Position numbers and translations under genes: made by a program. This document shows positions 38,392 to 50,656 of a DNA stretch of 64,000 bases, piece by piece (positions within the stretch are counted from its first letter, which is position 1; each line of letters starts with the position of its first letter). This DNA is from Erpobdella octoculata (Eukaryota; Annelida; Clitellata; Hirudinida; Erpobdellidae). Under the pieces are notes generated by a model that saw only the letters and a program-made list of their open reading frames with translations, did no database searches and was not told where the DNA came from. The stretch covers positions 3,136,021 through 3,200,020 of the forward strand of contig OZ022243.1 in assembly GCA_963978895.1 (NCBI GenBank), written 5' to 3'.

Positions 38392-41300
38392 AGCGAACGA
38401 ACAGTGCGGACGTGCGGCTTTTGCTCCGACGTTTTACTTTGAATTTATAAAGTTTGTTGTTTTTTAACAATGCTTTTACTGTTTTAAACGTGTCCCCTAC
38501 CTGCCCAGTGGGTCGGTGAGTACCTGAAATAACTTTTTTTTAAAAGGGGAAAATCGTAGGTTGCGATAAATTAACCGTTATATTTTTTGTCTAACGATCT
38601 CTATCGATTTGACTACGCAACCTACAAAACAAATTTATCTGAGCCATGGACGATGAAGAAACTTCGAATAGCAGTTTACATAATTTTTCAATGAAAACTT
38701 TGAAAATTACTGAAAATTTCAACGTGGAACGCAAAGGTTACAATTTGAGGTGTAAAACTGCTCAAAATACAAGGAGTGTTCCTCCTCTAAGCGTTCACTC
38801 TGCCTTCGATATTGTGTCTCCTGTACAACAACACGTTATAGCTGAACATGTTGATACGATTGAAAAACCAAAATGTCACTTTTGTTCTGCCACTTTCAAC
38901 ACAGAGAAGGGTGTAAAACTACACGAGGTCAAAAAACACCCAAGAGAATATCATGCCGAAAGAGCTGGTAAATCTTACTCAAAATCAAGATGGCTCGAGG
39001 AAGAATCTAAGATGTAGGCAAAATTAGAAATGGAATTAGCTGGGGCTGGTGTGAAACGAATAAATATTGAACTACAGAAAAGATTTAATCATCGTACGTT
39101 AGTAGCAATTAAATGTCATAGAAGACTTCCAGAGTACAAGACGTTTTTGCAGCAATATGATGACAGATCGCAGGATATTTCTGGCAACCGTTCAAACAGG
39201 GACAACGACACCGACACAGTTCAAGACAGAATTATTCCAGACATAAAATCAGATTGGAAAAAATTGGCTGAGGCAGAACTTCAATTAACCGTAAAAGAAA
39301 AGAAACGAATTAATCTTGTTTTGCATGATCATTTTCCTGCTCTGACCACTGACGCCATCAAAAGAATAAGAAACACTTCACAATATCGAATATTTTTGCA
39401 ATCCCTTCTAATTTCAGAAATTCCAGCAGCCAGAGTTCCTGATATAAATAACCATTTTTTAAATAATTCTTTTCCTCACGATACAACTAGCAACGACAGA
39501 GAGAGTTCTTTGAATTTGAAACAGTTTGTTATAGAAAGGTATCGACTCTTCAAATTGACGGAAGACGAATTCTCCAGTCTTTTGAATGCCAGGACAGATG
39601 CGGAAACAAAACGAAATCTCCTCGAAAAAGAATTCAATGATTGGTTTTCAGATAAAATATCTCCTCTCATCGAGGCTGACAGACTCAAAATGGCAAAAGT
39701 CCGAGACGACAAAAAAATACTACAAAAAAAATCCAGTTTTTAGTGTATCTGAAAATCACACAAGGAAGTTTGTCAAAACGGAAAACAGTTCATCAAAAAG
39801 AGCTAAAAAACAGAAAGAAAGACGCGAGTGCTATTCAAGAGTGCAACAGCTGTTTACAAAAAATTTAGCTCTTGGTGCTCGCTCGGTTCTGAATGGTGAT
39901 TATGAACAAGAGGTCAGGCCGGTTCCTCACGATCAGCTGCTTGAGTATTGGGAAAGAGTTTTTATTCAGGACTCTAAAGTGGATGTGAGACCAGTTATCG
40001 TTGCTTCAGCAGTGAAATATGAAATGGAATCGCCGGTCACCAGTGGAGAGCTAATAACAGCTATAAAGAAGCTTAAAGATTCAGCTCCTGGAATTGACGG
40101 CGTGAAGAAAAGCCATCTCTGCAAAGTTGCAATTGAGGAGTTGGCGGCACACATGTCACTGTGGCTTTTGACAGAAATGCCTCCCTCGGCATTAAAAATT
40201 GGCATTGTAACCTGCATTCCAAAGAAGAAAGGAACAGAAAATCCATCCGAGTTCAGACCAATTACAGTCAGCTCGATCATCAGTCGACTATTTCATCGCG
40301 TCCTCTGCAGGCGCATGGAGCAGTACTGGCCCTTGTCACCACGACAGAAAGCATTCCGTTCAGGAAATGGTCTTGCAGACAATATTTGGTTGGTTAAATC
40401 GTTGATTCGTAAAAAACGAGAGCAGTTACGGAAATTGAATTTGACGTTTGTTGATGTCAGTAAAGCTTTCGACACAGTTTCACAAGGATCAATTATTAGA
40501 GCGGCGACTCGTCTCGGAACACCTCCGTTGCTTCTCAAATATTTGACTGATTTGTATGACGGTTGCTATGTTCACATGAAACTGGGAAAAGAAAATAGTC
40601 ATAAAATCCCAGTAAACAGAGGTGTGAAACAGGGTGATCCCATGTCACCGCTCTTGTTCAATGCAGTGATTGATATGATAATGAATGAAGTTGATCAGTC
40701 AATCGGAGTTTCTGGAAACGAGGATTCTGTCAAATGTAATTACATCGCTTTTGCTGACGATTTAGTTCTCATGTCGTCAACTGACGTAGGAATGGAAATG
40801 CTGGTGGAACAAGTTAAAAGTGCTCTAGCAAATGTTGGCTTGCACATGAATCCCAGCAAATGCGCGTCGTTAAGAACTGAAGTCACAAGCAAGAAAAAAC
40901 TATGGATTGTAAACCCCCACTCATATCTAAAAGTGCAAAATTCCAATATAAGAACTTTGAATATTGAAGAAACGTACAAGTATCTTGGTACTGAAGTTGG
41001 ACCAAAAAAGATAGTTACTTCAATTGCCAGTTTTATTCAAAGTTCTTTACACGCAATATCAAGAGCACCACTGAAACCATTTCAAAGAATGTATATTCTC
41101 AGAACGCATGTCTTGCCAAGTTTGGTCCACCATCTGACATTCGATTTTATAACGATGTCTTCACTAACTGCCGCCGACTTACAAATTAGAGCTGCCGTGA
41201 GGCGCTGGCTTAGGTTGCCAAAGGATACGCCTGTGCCATTCTTCCATGCTCCTCTTAGAAGCGGAGGGCTGGGAATTTTGCAGCTGAGGCAATGGGCCCC

Positions 41301-42437
41301 TATTCTGAGACGAAAAAGACTCAATAGCTTATTAACTCAGGCTAAATATGGCAACGATGTGTTTTTGATGAATGTTCTGCAGGAAAGTCTATCTGTGTTA
41401 TCAGAAATTAGGAAATTCGGAAGACTTGGGAGTGGAATCGAAGGTGCTCAAAAATCACTACAACTCAAAACAACTGAAAATCTTTATAAATCTGTAGATG
41501 GTTATGGTTTGAAGTCTTTTTCATCAGGAATAGGATTGAGTGACTGGATCGTAGACGGAGTGAACAGAGTGCCATCAGATGTATTCATCAAGTGCATTAA
41601 AGTTCGTGCAGCCGTTCTCTACAACAAGCTTAGGGCGTCGCGGGGACGACCATTGGCCGATACGTCATGCGACGCTGGATGCAGAATACCTGAATCATTA
41701 GGACACATGATTCAAATCTGTCCCAAGAGTGATGGACCTAGGCGAGAACGTCACGACATCATCGTTCGCAAACTGGAAGAAAAATTCCAATCAAAGGGAT
41801 TCATCACAAAAGTAGAACCGCGAATTAAAACCGAAATGGGTTTGAGAATTCCGGACCTTTGTGCATGGAAGGATGACCAATATTTTGTATGCGACGTTTC
41901 TGTTGTTTCTGATCTTGCAAACCTGAATGAGGAACATGACAGGAAAATCAGAAAGTACGATATCAGGGATGTCCACGCATGGATGAAAGAAAACAACCCA
42001 GGTCAGGCTCTCAACTTAAAGCCTGTCATTACAGCTTTTGTGTGCAATTGGAGGGGGGTGATGTCAGAGAAGTCCTACAAGTTTTGGACTAGCTTTGGTG
42101 TCGGGAAAAAATTGTTGACTTACTATATACTTTCAGTGTTATTAAATACTTACAATATTTGGAAATTCTTTAAATGTTGTACATGGAGAGTAGGTCGGCG
42201 ACGCAACAAATTGAAGAATGTTGGAAAACGTTGAATTATTTTTTACATGAAATTGTATGTTTTACCGAGTGTAGAAATTTCATGGTTCAGATTTATAATC
42301 GTCTCGGGGAAATCTCAGGCCCACGTGGGGACGTGAAATATTTTTGTCAAGTTTATAGGACATTTTATTCTTATGTTTATTTTGTCCTGGCTGTAAATTA
42401 TTGGATTTTTGAAATCTGAGAAAATAAATGATTGAAC

Positions 42438-42438
<1 letters not shown>
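38392..42438 (+). mobile_element. Non-LTR retrotransposon of the R2/R4/NeSL type inserted in (TAG)n
   Basis: About 4.05 kb, with TAG microsatellite at both edges and no poly-A tail: the 3' end reads AAATAAATGATTGAACAG and passes straight into TAGTAG. There is one long coding region (separate entry), a 5' leader of about 250 bases with a perfect 10-bp inverted repeat (38556-38565 and 38616-38625), and a 3' UTR of about 200 bases. A single ORF with N-terminal zinc finger and C-terminal restriction-like endonuclease defines site-specific non-LTR elements such as R2, R4/Dong and NeSL. Dong is known to use TAA repeats; TAG repeat use here is inferred from the flanks. The near-intact state suggests a recent insertion. 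Confidence 0.88.
38646..42234 (+). pseudogene. Retrotransposon ORF: zinc finger, Myb, RT, CCHC, REL endonuclease (one stop, one frameshift)
   Basis: Starts at ATG 38646 in a good context (GAGCCATGG) and spans about 1195 codons. In order: one C2H2 finger (CHFCSATF...KLHEVKKH, about 38874-38940); a Myb-like repeat starting RWLEEESK and a second with SDWKKLAEAELQL; the reverse transcriptase (FRPITVSS, DVSKAFD, GVKQGDPMSPLLFN, and FADD at 40750-40761); a CX3C-X7-H-X5-C knuckle at 41668-41721; and the endonuclease with RIPDL and VCDVSV at about 41845-41910. All catalytic motifs I looked for are present. Two lesions: an in-frame TAG at 39015-39017 in the first Myb repeat, and a shift from frame 3 to frame 1 around 39705-39745, where there are two A runs. 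The two lesions inactivate this copy unless they are read errors or are recoded. Confidence 0.88.
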
Positions 42439-42757
<319 letters not shown>

Positions 42758-42769
42758 GCTATAATTTGA

Positions 42770-42835
42770 TCTTTTTAACTTTTCCCTCCTCCTTTCTCCA
42801 GGCTTGGGACTGGCTTGCAAATGCAAGGCGGAGTT
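42770..42835 (-). repeat. Dispersed repeat next to the TAG array
   Basis: The minus strand matches 11864-11930 (AACTCCGCCTTGC... GAGAAAGGAGGAGGGAAAAG). In this copy the repeat leads directly into the CTA/TAG array, so the microsatellite may have begun as the tail of this element. Confidence 0.6.
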
Positions 42836-43730
42836 ATTTTATTAATTCATTACCAATAATATAATTGAAGTTCACACGCACTTTTATGAGAATTTCTAGA
42901 TAACTTGGAATCTTGTTTAACTTTATTCCTAGAAATTTCCAATGAACTGTTCTATTTATTTCATTTTAACACGTTTTCCAACCTTTGCAAAAATTAAAAA
43001 ATTACTTGATGTTAATCAAATCAATTATTTTTTTTAATAATTATAAAAACACCAATCCAATTCAAAAAAATTGATTTAGACTGATAAAAGAAAAAGTTAC
43101 AATCGACATTGAAATTTATAGAAAAAAAATGAGCGCGTCAACATCAAAAACGGATTTAATTAAATAGAAAACGTTACAGAACGATTACATATACTACAAA
43201 AGCGTTTATTTGCTGTGGTAAATGTCAAAATAAACTAACAATCTTTTAAAATGTTTTTTATTGCTTGTTTTTTAGTCTGTTAAAAAAATATGCAAATAAG
43301 GGTGTTTTGTACAAATAATTTTTATACAAAAACTTGAAATCAAGCAGGTATATTTCGTACAGTCGTGCTTCTTTTCTTCAACGAAAACGAGCGTTTAGAA
43401 GTGTAGTAGTGATATCGACTAGAAAGTGAAAAGAAACGCAATGCATTTCCTAATAGTTCTAGATTTTTCAAGTCCTGTCATTTCGGCATTAGTTAGAAAA
43501 TGTTGTGATAGATGGTTTATTGCTCCCCTATGATGAGTGTTTTTTCTTCTAATGGCTTCGAAACAAATCTGTTCTTTCAATTCCTTTTTGCGCTTCTAGA
43601 ACTATGTAAATTTCTACATTTATAAACTGAATCATGTCTGAAAGCTGAAATTACTGCTAGCAGAAAATAATTTCGAAAAAAAAATGATTGGGGGAAAAGC
43701 TGTACGTAGTATTATTATTATAATCGAGCC
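42836..43730. other. Intergenic DNA, nothing recognised
   Basis: AT-rich; no exon, repeat family or RNA gene identified. Confidence 0.5.
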
Positions 43731-44083
43731 TAGGAATGTACCGGATGTATGTCAAAATTTTATAATCTGTATCTGATGCCTGAAATGCAGACCAATTTTT
43801 TTTTTTAAATAATCAATTGCTCATTATTGTTTCAAATACGATTCCTATGAATGACTTTATTTGTAGATTGTTTCACATGATAAATTATACACACTGTTTT
43901 GAATTGCATTAATTTTTTGAATTTCTCTTTTCAAAACAGAAGTCATAAACTAAGTTATATTATCCAAAATCTAGTGTTTGGCTCTGGTACCAGGCATCCG
44001 TTATCCGGCCAAATTGGGTTTTGTAGCATTCGGGCATGCCCTTATCCGATATTTGGTAAAACTTGCTATCCGGTACATCCCTA
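43731..44083. mobile_element. Short inverted-repeat element (hAT-like MITE)
   Basis: 16-bp terminal inverted repeats TAGGAATGTACCGGAT (43731-43746) and the reverse complement of TAGGGATGTACCGGAT (44068-44083), one mismatch. Candidate 8-bp target duplications are ATCGAGCC on the left and ATTGAGCA on the right, 6 of 8 matching. Three further TATCCG motifs lie inside the right third, as expected of subterminal transposase sites. It is 353 bp with no coding capacity. Confidence 0.7.
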
Positions 44084-44725
44084 ATTGAGCACGATGCTGA
44101 AAAAGTCGCAGACAGTTGATTTGATATTTTTGACAAAAACGATAATCAAAATAATTTAATTCTAGTTTAAGTTTAACTGAAATGAATTTTAAAAAGTTGA
44201 AAAATCACGGCAGGGTAATTATTTTGCATCAAAATAATTGTTGAACATTTGTTTTTATTAAAATCTGTCGAATGTTTGTCAGAAATATTTTGCCTTTCAA
44301 CTAAATAATATAATGAAAACTAATCAATACAAAACGAACAATGACTTTTCCATTTATCAAATCGAGTTTCTGCACATTTAAAAACTTTCATTCTAAAGAT
44401 TTCTGCATTGTTTCAAAATCTATTTCTGAGTTCACTTATCTTAATTTAATGTTTCGACAGAAACTAAAAATTAGCTTAAATGAAAAACAATTTTTTGCTA
44501 CTGACAAAAAATAACTAAAGCATTAACAAATTAAATCTCAAAGTAAATTTGATGAATTTTATTTTGTGATTTGATTTTGTATCACTTTTGTACCTTTTGT
44601 AAAGTTCAACTGTTTTTTCAGATTTTTTAGGAGTTTAATTTATTCATCTAATATTGACCAAATTAAAATTTATCGTTTTTCTTCTCAAATGTTTTATGCT
44701 GTAATAACAGTTACCGTTAGTGAAT

Positions 44726-45803
44726 CTAGTTATAATAAGGAACCGCTTGACAAAAAGCACATTTTTCAGCCGAACAATCTCCGTCATTCCATGTATATTG
44801 ATTTTTAAACCAATAAACCAAGCAAGCTTCGTGTTGTGGTCGCTTTACAGATCCACCCCATGCATCTGGTTGTCCGCTTTGCCAATTCTTATATGAATCC
44901 ATGCTGAGGAAAGTATCATTAACAAATGGCTTCCAAACAAATCCTGTGGTCAATTGGTTAGGATCCAATCTTTGAGCTCCAAGCCATATGAACATAGAAG
45001 ATAGGAATGCATCGCCCGACAGACAAAATGATTCAGGTTGCTGTGCTGTTTTTTTAATAAATTTCAGTATTAATTTTCAGTAAAGCTTTAATTGAGAAAT
45101 AAATAAAATTTTGTTTTAATGACCACATTTTAGCAATTTGAAACAGAAAAAACTTAAAAATGTATTTATATTTTACAAGCAATTTCTTTTATTTGGAAAC
45201 AACTCACTCAAAAAAGTTTGAAGGTAATAAGTAGTGGCATCAGTTTTAACTGCACTGTCAATAACAGTGAAAAAAGATCTTCCTGGTTGAATGTCATTGC
45301 AGTGCTTTCTGGCATCATACCAATTCCATTTTCCATATTCCAGTTTGTAGCAGAATCCAGTAGTATAAATGTAAACGAAAGTTGGTGGGCATAAATCTAT
45401 AATGGTTTGTTGTTTTTTTTTTATTTATAACTTGTACAATCTAATAAAATATAACTCACTAACCGCTTTTAACATAAGCCACACAATCAGTGCCCACAAT
45501 ATTTGCTGTCGCAGTTGTTGAAGTTGGCAAAGAATTCCAATATTGATAAATCTGACAGAGCCTTGTCTTTGGAAAGTATTGGTACCTCAAACAATTTATT
45601 TGCTGGTTGTTGAAACAGTTGATGGCACAAGTTAAGAGGGAACGACTTTTAATTGTAAACACAGGAAGCTGAGAAACACAAAGATCCATGGGATTCGTGC
45701 TTTTTCTAAAACAACGTTCCAGTACGTTCACTTGCTGACGTGTCAAACGTGAAAAAATCAAAAATGAAAATATTCCGAAAGTATAAAAACACAATGGATT
45801 CAT
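44726..45803 (-). CDS. Lectin gene 9: secreted PAN/Apple-CTLD protein
   Basis: Exons 45803-45464, 45396-45208 and 45045-44726; 282 residues, the longest of the set; phase 1 introns. Leader MNPLCFYTFGIFSFLIFS; PAN module CLRYQYFPKTRLCQIYQYWN with an extra SLPTSTTATAN-like stretch before the last Cys. Exon 2: LCPPTFVYIYTTGFCYKLE, WYDARKHCNDIQPGRSFFT. Exon 3: IWLGAQRLDP, FLSMDSYKNWQSGQPDAWGG, HEACLVYW, WNDGDC, KCAFCQAVPYYN. The exon 3 acceptor is the AG at 45046-45047 (AAAACAG); a second AG five bases downstream would break frame. Intron 1 is only 67 bases. Confidence 0.88.
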
Positions 45804-46597
45804 GTTGGTTAATTAATTTAAATTTGTAAATTATTTTATCACTTTTAGTTTAAGGTTTGTTAATATGTAGAGGCAACGCAATGCTTGAAAAAAATATATT
45901 TAGTGGAACTAATCGCGACAAACCTTTTTCTGATTCAAAAGACTAAGATTCTTATATTGATGTATGTTTTTTCTTTGAAAAAAAACACTCTAAAATTCAA
46001 TGAAGAAACTAATAAGTTACGAATCTTATTACTGAAAGTACTTTTTGAACAATGACGCAAGCTTGTTGACACTTTGTTGCTATGGCGAACAACCTCTTGT
46101 GTATGTGCTTGGGGACATTTTGAAGTAAATCATTCTTGTTATATCATCATTATCATCTATTCTAAAAACTCGGTATGTTTGTATACTTTTTGTATACTTA
46201 TTCAATGAAATTGATTAAACTTTACTTGAATACACTTTTTAATGGTACATATCTGACTGACTGTCTGATTAGCACTAGTATAACGTATATTAAATTACTC
46301 ACCACAGAAATGTAATCGAGCAATATTAACATTGATTGATTTGTTTCAATGAAACAGAGAATGTAATTTTAAATTTAAGTTAGCATTGATAATTGTTTTA
46401 GTTTTTCGTAGAAAATACAAAAAAAAACAAATTTTGAAAAATTACAGCCTGTGTTTGTTTTTGTCAACATATTCAAAATAACAATCAAAGCAACTACAAA
46501 TTAAAGCTGAGTATAGTTTTGTTTTAAAATGTCACTATACTACTATTAAAATAATGTTATATACTTATTTCAAGCGCTTGAAAAATATTCACGTGAC
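45804..46597. other. Spacer between lectin genes 9 and 10
   Basis: AT-rich spacer holding the presumed gene 9 promoter; no further feature seen. Confidence 0.5.
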
Positions 46598-47671
46598 TTA
46601 ATTCAAAAAAGGAATAAATTGGCACAAAGCACATTTTTCATTTGAACAGTCACCGTCATTCCATTGCCACGTATCGAAAAAATAAGCCAAGCAAGCTTCT
46701 TGTTGTGGTTGATCTGTACTAGGTCCAAGCCAGGCATCTGGTTGTTTTGAAGCCCAATTAGTATAAGTGTCCATGTCGATGAATGTTTCGTTAACAAATG
46801 GTTTCCATACAAATTCTGTAGTCAAGTTATCTGGATCCATTCTTTGAGCTCCAAACCACGTATTTCTTGAGCCTAACTCTCCAGACAGACAAAATGCCTC
46901 TTGAGGATTTTCTATAATTTTAAAAACATTTTTATTAATTACAAAAGGTTTAATAAAAAATTTGTTTTTGAGTAATTCTTAATAATTTTTAGATAACTTG
47001 GTATAAAATAAATTTCAATAAACCTTGCAAGTTTTTTTTAGAACAACTCATTAACATTACTTACTCAGAAACATTTCCAAGTAATTTAAAACAGCATCAG
47101 TTTTTGCTTGACTGTCAATGACAGTGAGAAAAGATCTTCCTGGCTGAATATCATTGCAGTGCTTTCTGGCATCTGACCAATTCCACTTCCCATATTCAAG
47201 TTTGTAGCAGAATCCAACAGAAGAAACGTAAACAAAATCCGGTGGACATAAACCTAACATTGTGAAATGCTTAGCGTTTCTTGCTAGCTGTTTATTTGTT
47301 TTTAAATAACTAGGAAAAGGTTTCTGAAAAAAAAACTTACCTTTCTTAGCATATGACACACAATCGCGGGTAGAAACCTTTGAGGTTAACAATGAATCCC
47401 AATCTTGATTAGTTTGACAGGTTTTTTCATTTCGAAAATACTGATATCTCAAGCAATTTGATTTTTTACTGTTGAAACATTTGATTGCACAATCTAATAT
47501 AGAACGACTTTTAATCGGTAATGAAGTCTGCTGAAGAACACAAATATCCACTGGATTATTGTTTCTGTTGAAACGCCCTTCGTTAGAGTTGGCTTCTTGA
47601 CTTATTGACAATTCAAAGTACAGAAACGATATTAATCCAAATAGGTAGCAAGTTATTTGATTCATAAGCAT
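46598..47671 (-). CDS. Lectin gene 10: secreted PAN/Apple-CTLD protein
   Basis: Exons 47671-47341, 47253-47065 and 46911-46598; 277 residues, phase 1 introns. Start at 47671 or at the next Met (MNQITCYLFGLISFLYF). PAN module CLRYQYFRNEKTCQTNQDWD. Exon 2: LCPPDFVYVSSVGFCYKLE, WSDARKHCNDIQPGRSFLT. Exon 3: TWFGAQRMDP, FIDMDTYTNWASKQPDAWLG, QEACLAYFF, WNDGDC, KCALCQFIPFLN. Intron 1 is 87 bases (29 codons) with no stop in frame, so exons 1 and 2 appear as one open frame; its GTAAGT and TTAG ends and the identical position in paralogues argue that it is still an intron. Confidence 0.87.
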
Positions 47672-48838
47672 CTTAACTTATAAAACCCGTATATTTTATT
47701 TAAATCTATGAAAATGCGGCAAATAACGAAAACATAATTACATTCTAAAATGTAATCTATAAAAATTTAAAGTTTATAGCATTGTACGAATAAAAACCAT
47801 CTTGATATAAGCTTTGATCTTACAAAACTGTTGGTTGATCTAAGCGTATCAAATAACAAGAGATTATTTGAGGGTACTCATTTATTTATATAGTGAAAAA
47901 AATAATCACGTTGATTAAAACGTCATATTTCAAGATTTTCTTTACACTTTAAACTCAAACACAACAGTAACAATTGCTAAGTAATCTCACAAATGGTTGT
48001 TAAAAAACCATTCATTGAAAAAAGCGTCGGTTTGTTATTAATTTGTTGTTATGACAACCATATTGCTGAGACTTAAACAAGTTTTTTTTTTCAATCTAAA
48101 GTAATTACAAACGTTGTTTCGTATGCACCTCATAACAGAGTGACTCAACGTGGCACAACAAACGTCATTCCACATGGAACACTGTTAAGTCAAAATAATT
48201 CATAATGGCACAGTTGCAAATACTGTCATAAAATAAAATTGCTTCTTTTGATTCAAAATATTCTATAACGTCACATTTGTAATTATGGTTTTTTTAAAAA
48301 GAGTATTGAGTGTTTAATAAATTTTGTCATATACAAATTTTGTTTGCACAGTATAAACAAGATGTTAGCTTGGGGCGTTTATATATTTATAGACAACTAA
48401 GTATAACAATTTCAACTTTGAAGTTTTTTAATTTGTTCTATTTACAAAATAAAATACATGTTTTTGCTGAACTCGATTTTATTTTTATGTTTTGCATGGC
48501 AACTAAGTGATGTAGAAAAAATAATCATATTGGTTCAAACAAGAAGCCATTTTGCTAACATTGGTATGAAAACATTGTGCAGAAAAAGATGTTAACTCTC
48601 AATTAGTCCATCAAGTCGGACTGTCTCAAATAGCTGTTGTTTTTTATTTTTTTTGCTCACATACATGCATATAGACATCGTAAATTATGTATGTAGATAA
48701 AACCCGTAGTGATAGGCCATGTTTTGCCACTTAGCTATTAGGAAGGAATGCGAAAATTCAGAAATTCGCTGTCAAGAGTTGGATATCAGGTGACAAAAAT
48801 ATCAGGTCTAATGTGATTAGTTTCAAATCAATCTAGAC
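47672..48838. other. Intergenic DNA upstream of lectin gene 10
   Basis: No exon or recognised repeat. A 66-codon plus frame at 48310-48510 has no recognisable domain. Confidence 0.5.
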
Positions 48839-49210
48839 CAGTGGTTCTTAACCTTTTTTCCCGCGCCCCCTTCAGACAAACTAGATTTAACCGCACCCCC
48901 TACTTTTGCTTATAAAAAAACAATAAGTAAAATGTAAGTGATTTGCATCAAGTATTTATTTAATTAATTTTTTGCTTTACACCGATTAGGTCAGAAAAAT
49001 GAGGACCAATCTTTACAAGGCAATTTGCATATCATCACCGGCCTCTAATCAAATTCTTTGCATTGCTTCCACATTTCACAAAGCGGAAAAGCTAATCTCA
49101 TAAAAGTAAACAGTAGCAAAAGGAATAATGAATGTCAGCGCATTTTCGGCCAAAGCTGGGTAGCTATCTAAAAAAAGAGTTAAATTTTTCACTTTGAACA
49201 ATTCAATAAG
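48839..49210 (-). mobile_element. Decayed hAT transposon end with transposase C-terminus
   Basis: 48839-48853 reads CAGTGGTTCTTAACC, a typical hAT terminal sequence. On the minus strand from about 49205 to 48990 a frame reads SYPALAENALTFIIPFATVY, then YEISFSAL, and further on LEAGDDMQIAL. This is the hAT C-terminal dimerisation region of the ZBED/SCAND3-like kind. Three stop codons interrupt it. The other terminus was not located. Confidence 0.65.
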
Positions 49211-50656
49211 AAACTGAGTAAGAGGCAATCAGGATTAGCGTGGCAATAATTGACCAAAATCCTAGTTGAGGTAAACTTGCTGCGGCGTCACACCTTTGCA
49301 TCTGTCACCAGATCCCCTCACTTCTTCATAAAAATGTTTCTCACAACACAAGCAACAAATTAACAGAGTCACACTTTGTAATCAATGAAACTGATGAGTC
49401 GCACGCAAAATGGCATCAAAACTTAAATATACAGAAAATTTCGTTTCAAGCTGACAATGGTTTTTATCGAATTTCCAACTATATTTTGTTTTTTATTGCG
49501 TTTCGTCGGAAACTGTTTTGTTTCTTGAAAATAATTTTTCAAAGTAATTGCCATTCGTCAAACAAAACCTACTGCCAAACAAAAAACAAAACTCTAAATG
49601 ATCAAAATACAATTTTTTCAAAACTTTGTTTATTAGTTGCATGCTCAATGAAGTACAACAAATTATGAGGTGCAAACATGATAAATGTTTTTCAGTAGTT
49701 TTAAGTAGCAAGATCCAGCATTACGTATATTAAATGTTAAACTATGAACAATTATTTTAGTTATGCTGAAATTAATTAAATAATTCTAAAATGCTCATAA
49801 AAACCACATTCTAATGATAAAATTCAGAAGGAAACAGTTTATAATTCTAAAATGCTCATAAAAACTATTTTCTAATTATAAAGTTCACAGCTTCCACGGT
49901 GTCAGAATTATTAAGTATGAAGATCGTTTGAAACAGTGCTGCATTAACATGCTTTTTTTGACAAGAACAACGATAGACTTGTTTCAGGATAGTTAGTTAT
50001 TGAACGTTTTTCCAATGAAATGATTAACTTTTATTTGCTAAAAATGAGCTGCCTCGTAAAAAACGTTTTTGCAATAAAAAGAACATTTGAAGAAATAATA
50101 TAAGGCTAGGCAGAACGAAAACTGTTTTTCGTTTCAGCAAACTTCTTGATGAAACTAATTTATTTCATTTTAAACGCCATTTTTTGTATATATTGAGCGA
50201 TTTAAATAACGTTTGCAAAAATACTGCAAACAACATTTTAAAATTGTTTCTGTACGTTCATGTTTTACAAGGATCACTAGCTAAAGTAAGTTTTAATATT
50301 TTTTAACTAATTGCAAGTCAAAACTCTAATTAAATTTGATTCTACCACAGACTTATAAAACTTATTTTATGCAGCCCAAACAAATACTTATTTGGAAAAT
50401 ATTCTTTGAAACAAAAAGGTACGAAGCTGTTTGAAAATTATTTGAAAACTTATCGACGTCCATCCACTTAATAGTACTTACGATTTCATTCTCTTTCGGT
50501 CATCAGTGATTTTTGGAGAAACAAATGTGTATAAGAGATGTTGCTGTTGTTTTATGTTTAACAAAAGTGAATAATTAAAATTGATTTTTAATTTTAATTG
50601 TTAAACCGATTTTTTAACTTTCAGATACTACACTATTTGCATAGATTTTATGTGTG
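49211..50656. other. Intergenic DNA upstream of lectin gene 11
   Basis: No exon recognised. A tandemly repeated short block (TAATTCTAAAATGCTCATAA, twice, at about 49780 and 49840) is visible. A pyrimidine tract and AG at 50623-50624 suggest a 5'-UTR intron just before lectin gene 11. Confidence 0.45.

Noticed and set aside
38006..38470. Poly-Val/poly-Ser and poly-Thr/poly-Tyr open frames
   Set aside because: They are produced by the TAG array; there is no domain or splice context. The same holds for the frame at 42398-42826.
47057..47671. A single 204-codon exon joining the PAN and CTLD halves of lectin gene 10
   Set aside because: GTAAGT and TTAG lie exactly where all paralogues have intron 1, and the 29 extra residues match nothing in the family.
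50650..50656. Alternative starts (ATG 50650, GTG 50654) for lectin gene 11
   Set aside because: The first is out of frame; the second is a non-ATG codon directly before a good ATG that begins a proper signal peptide.
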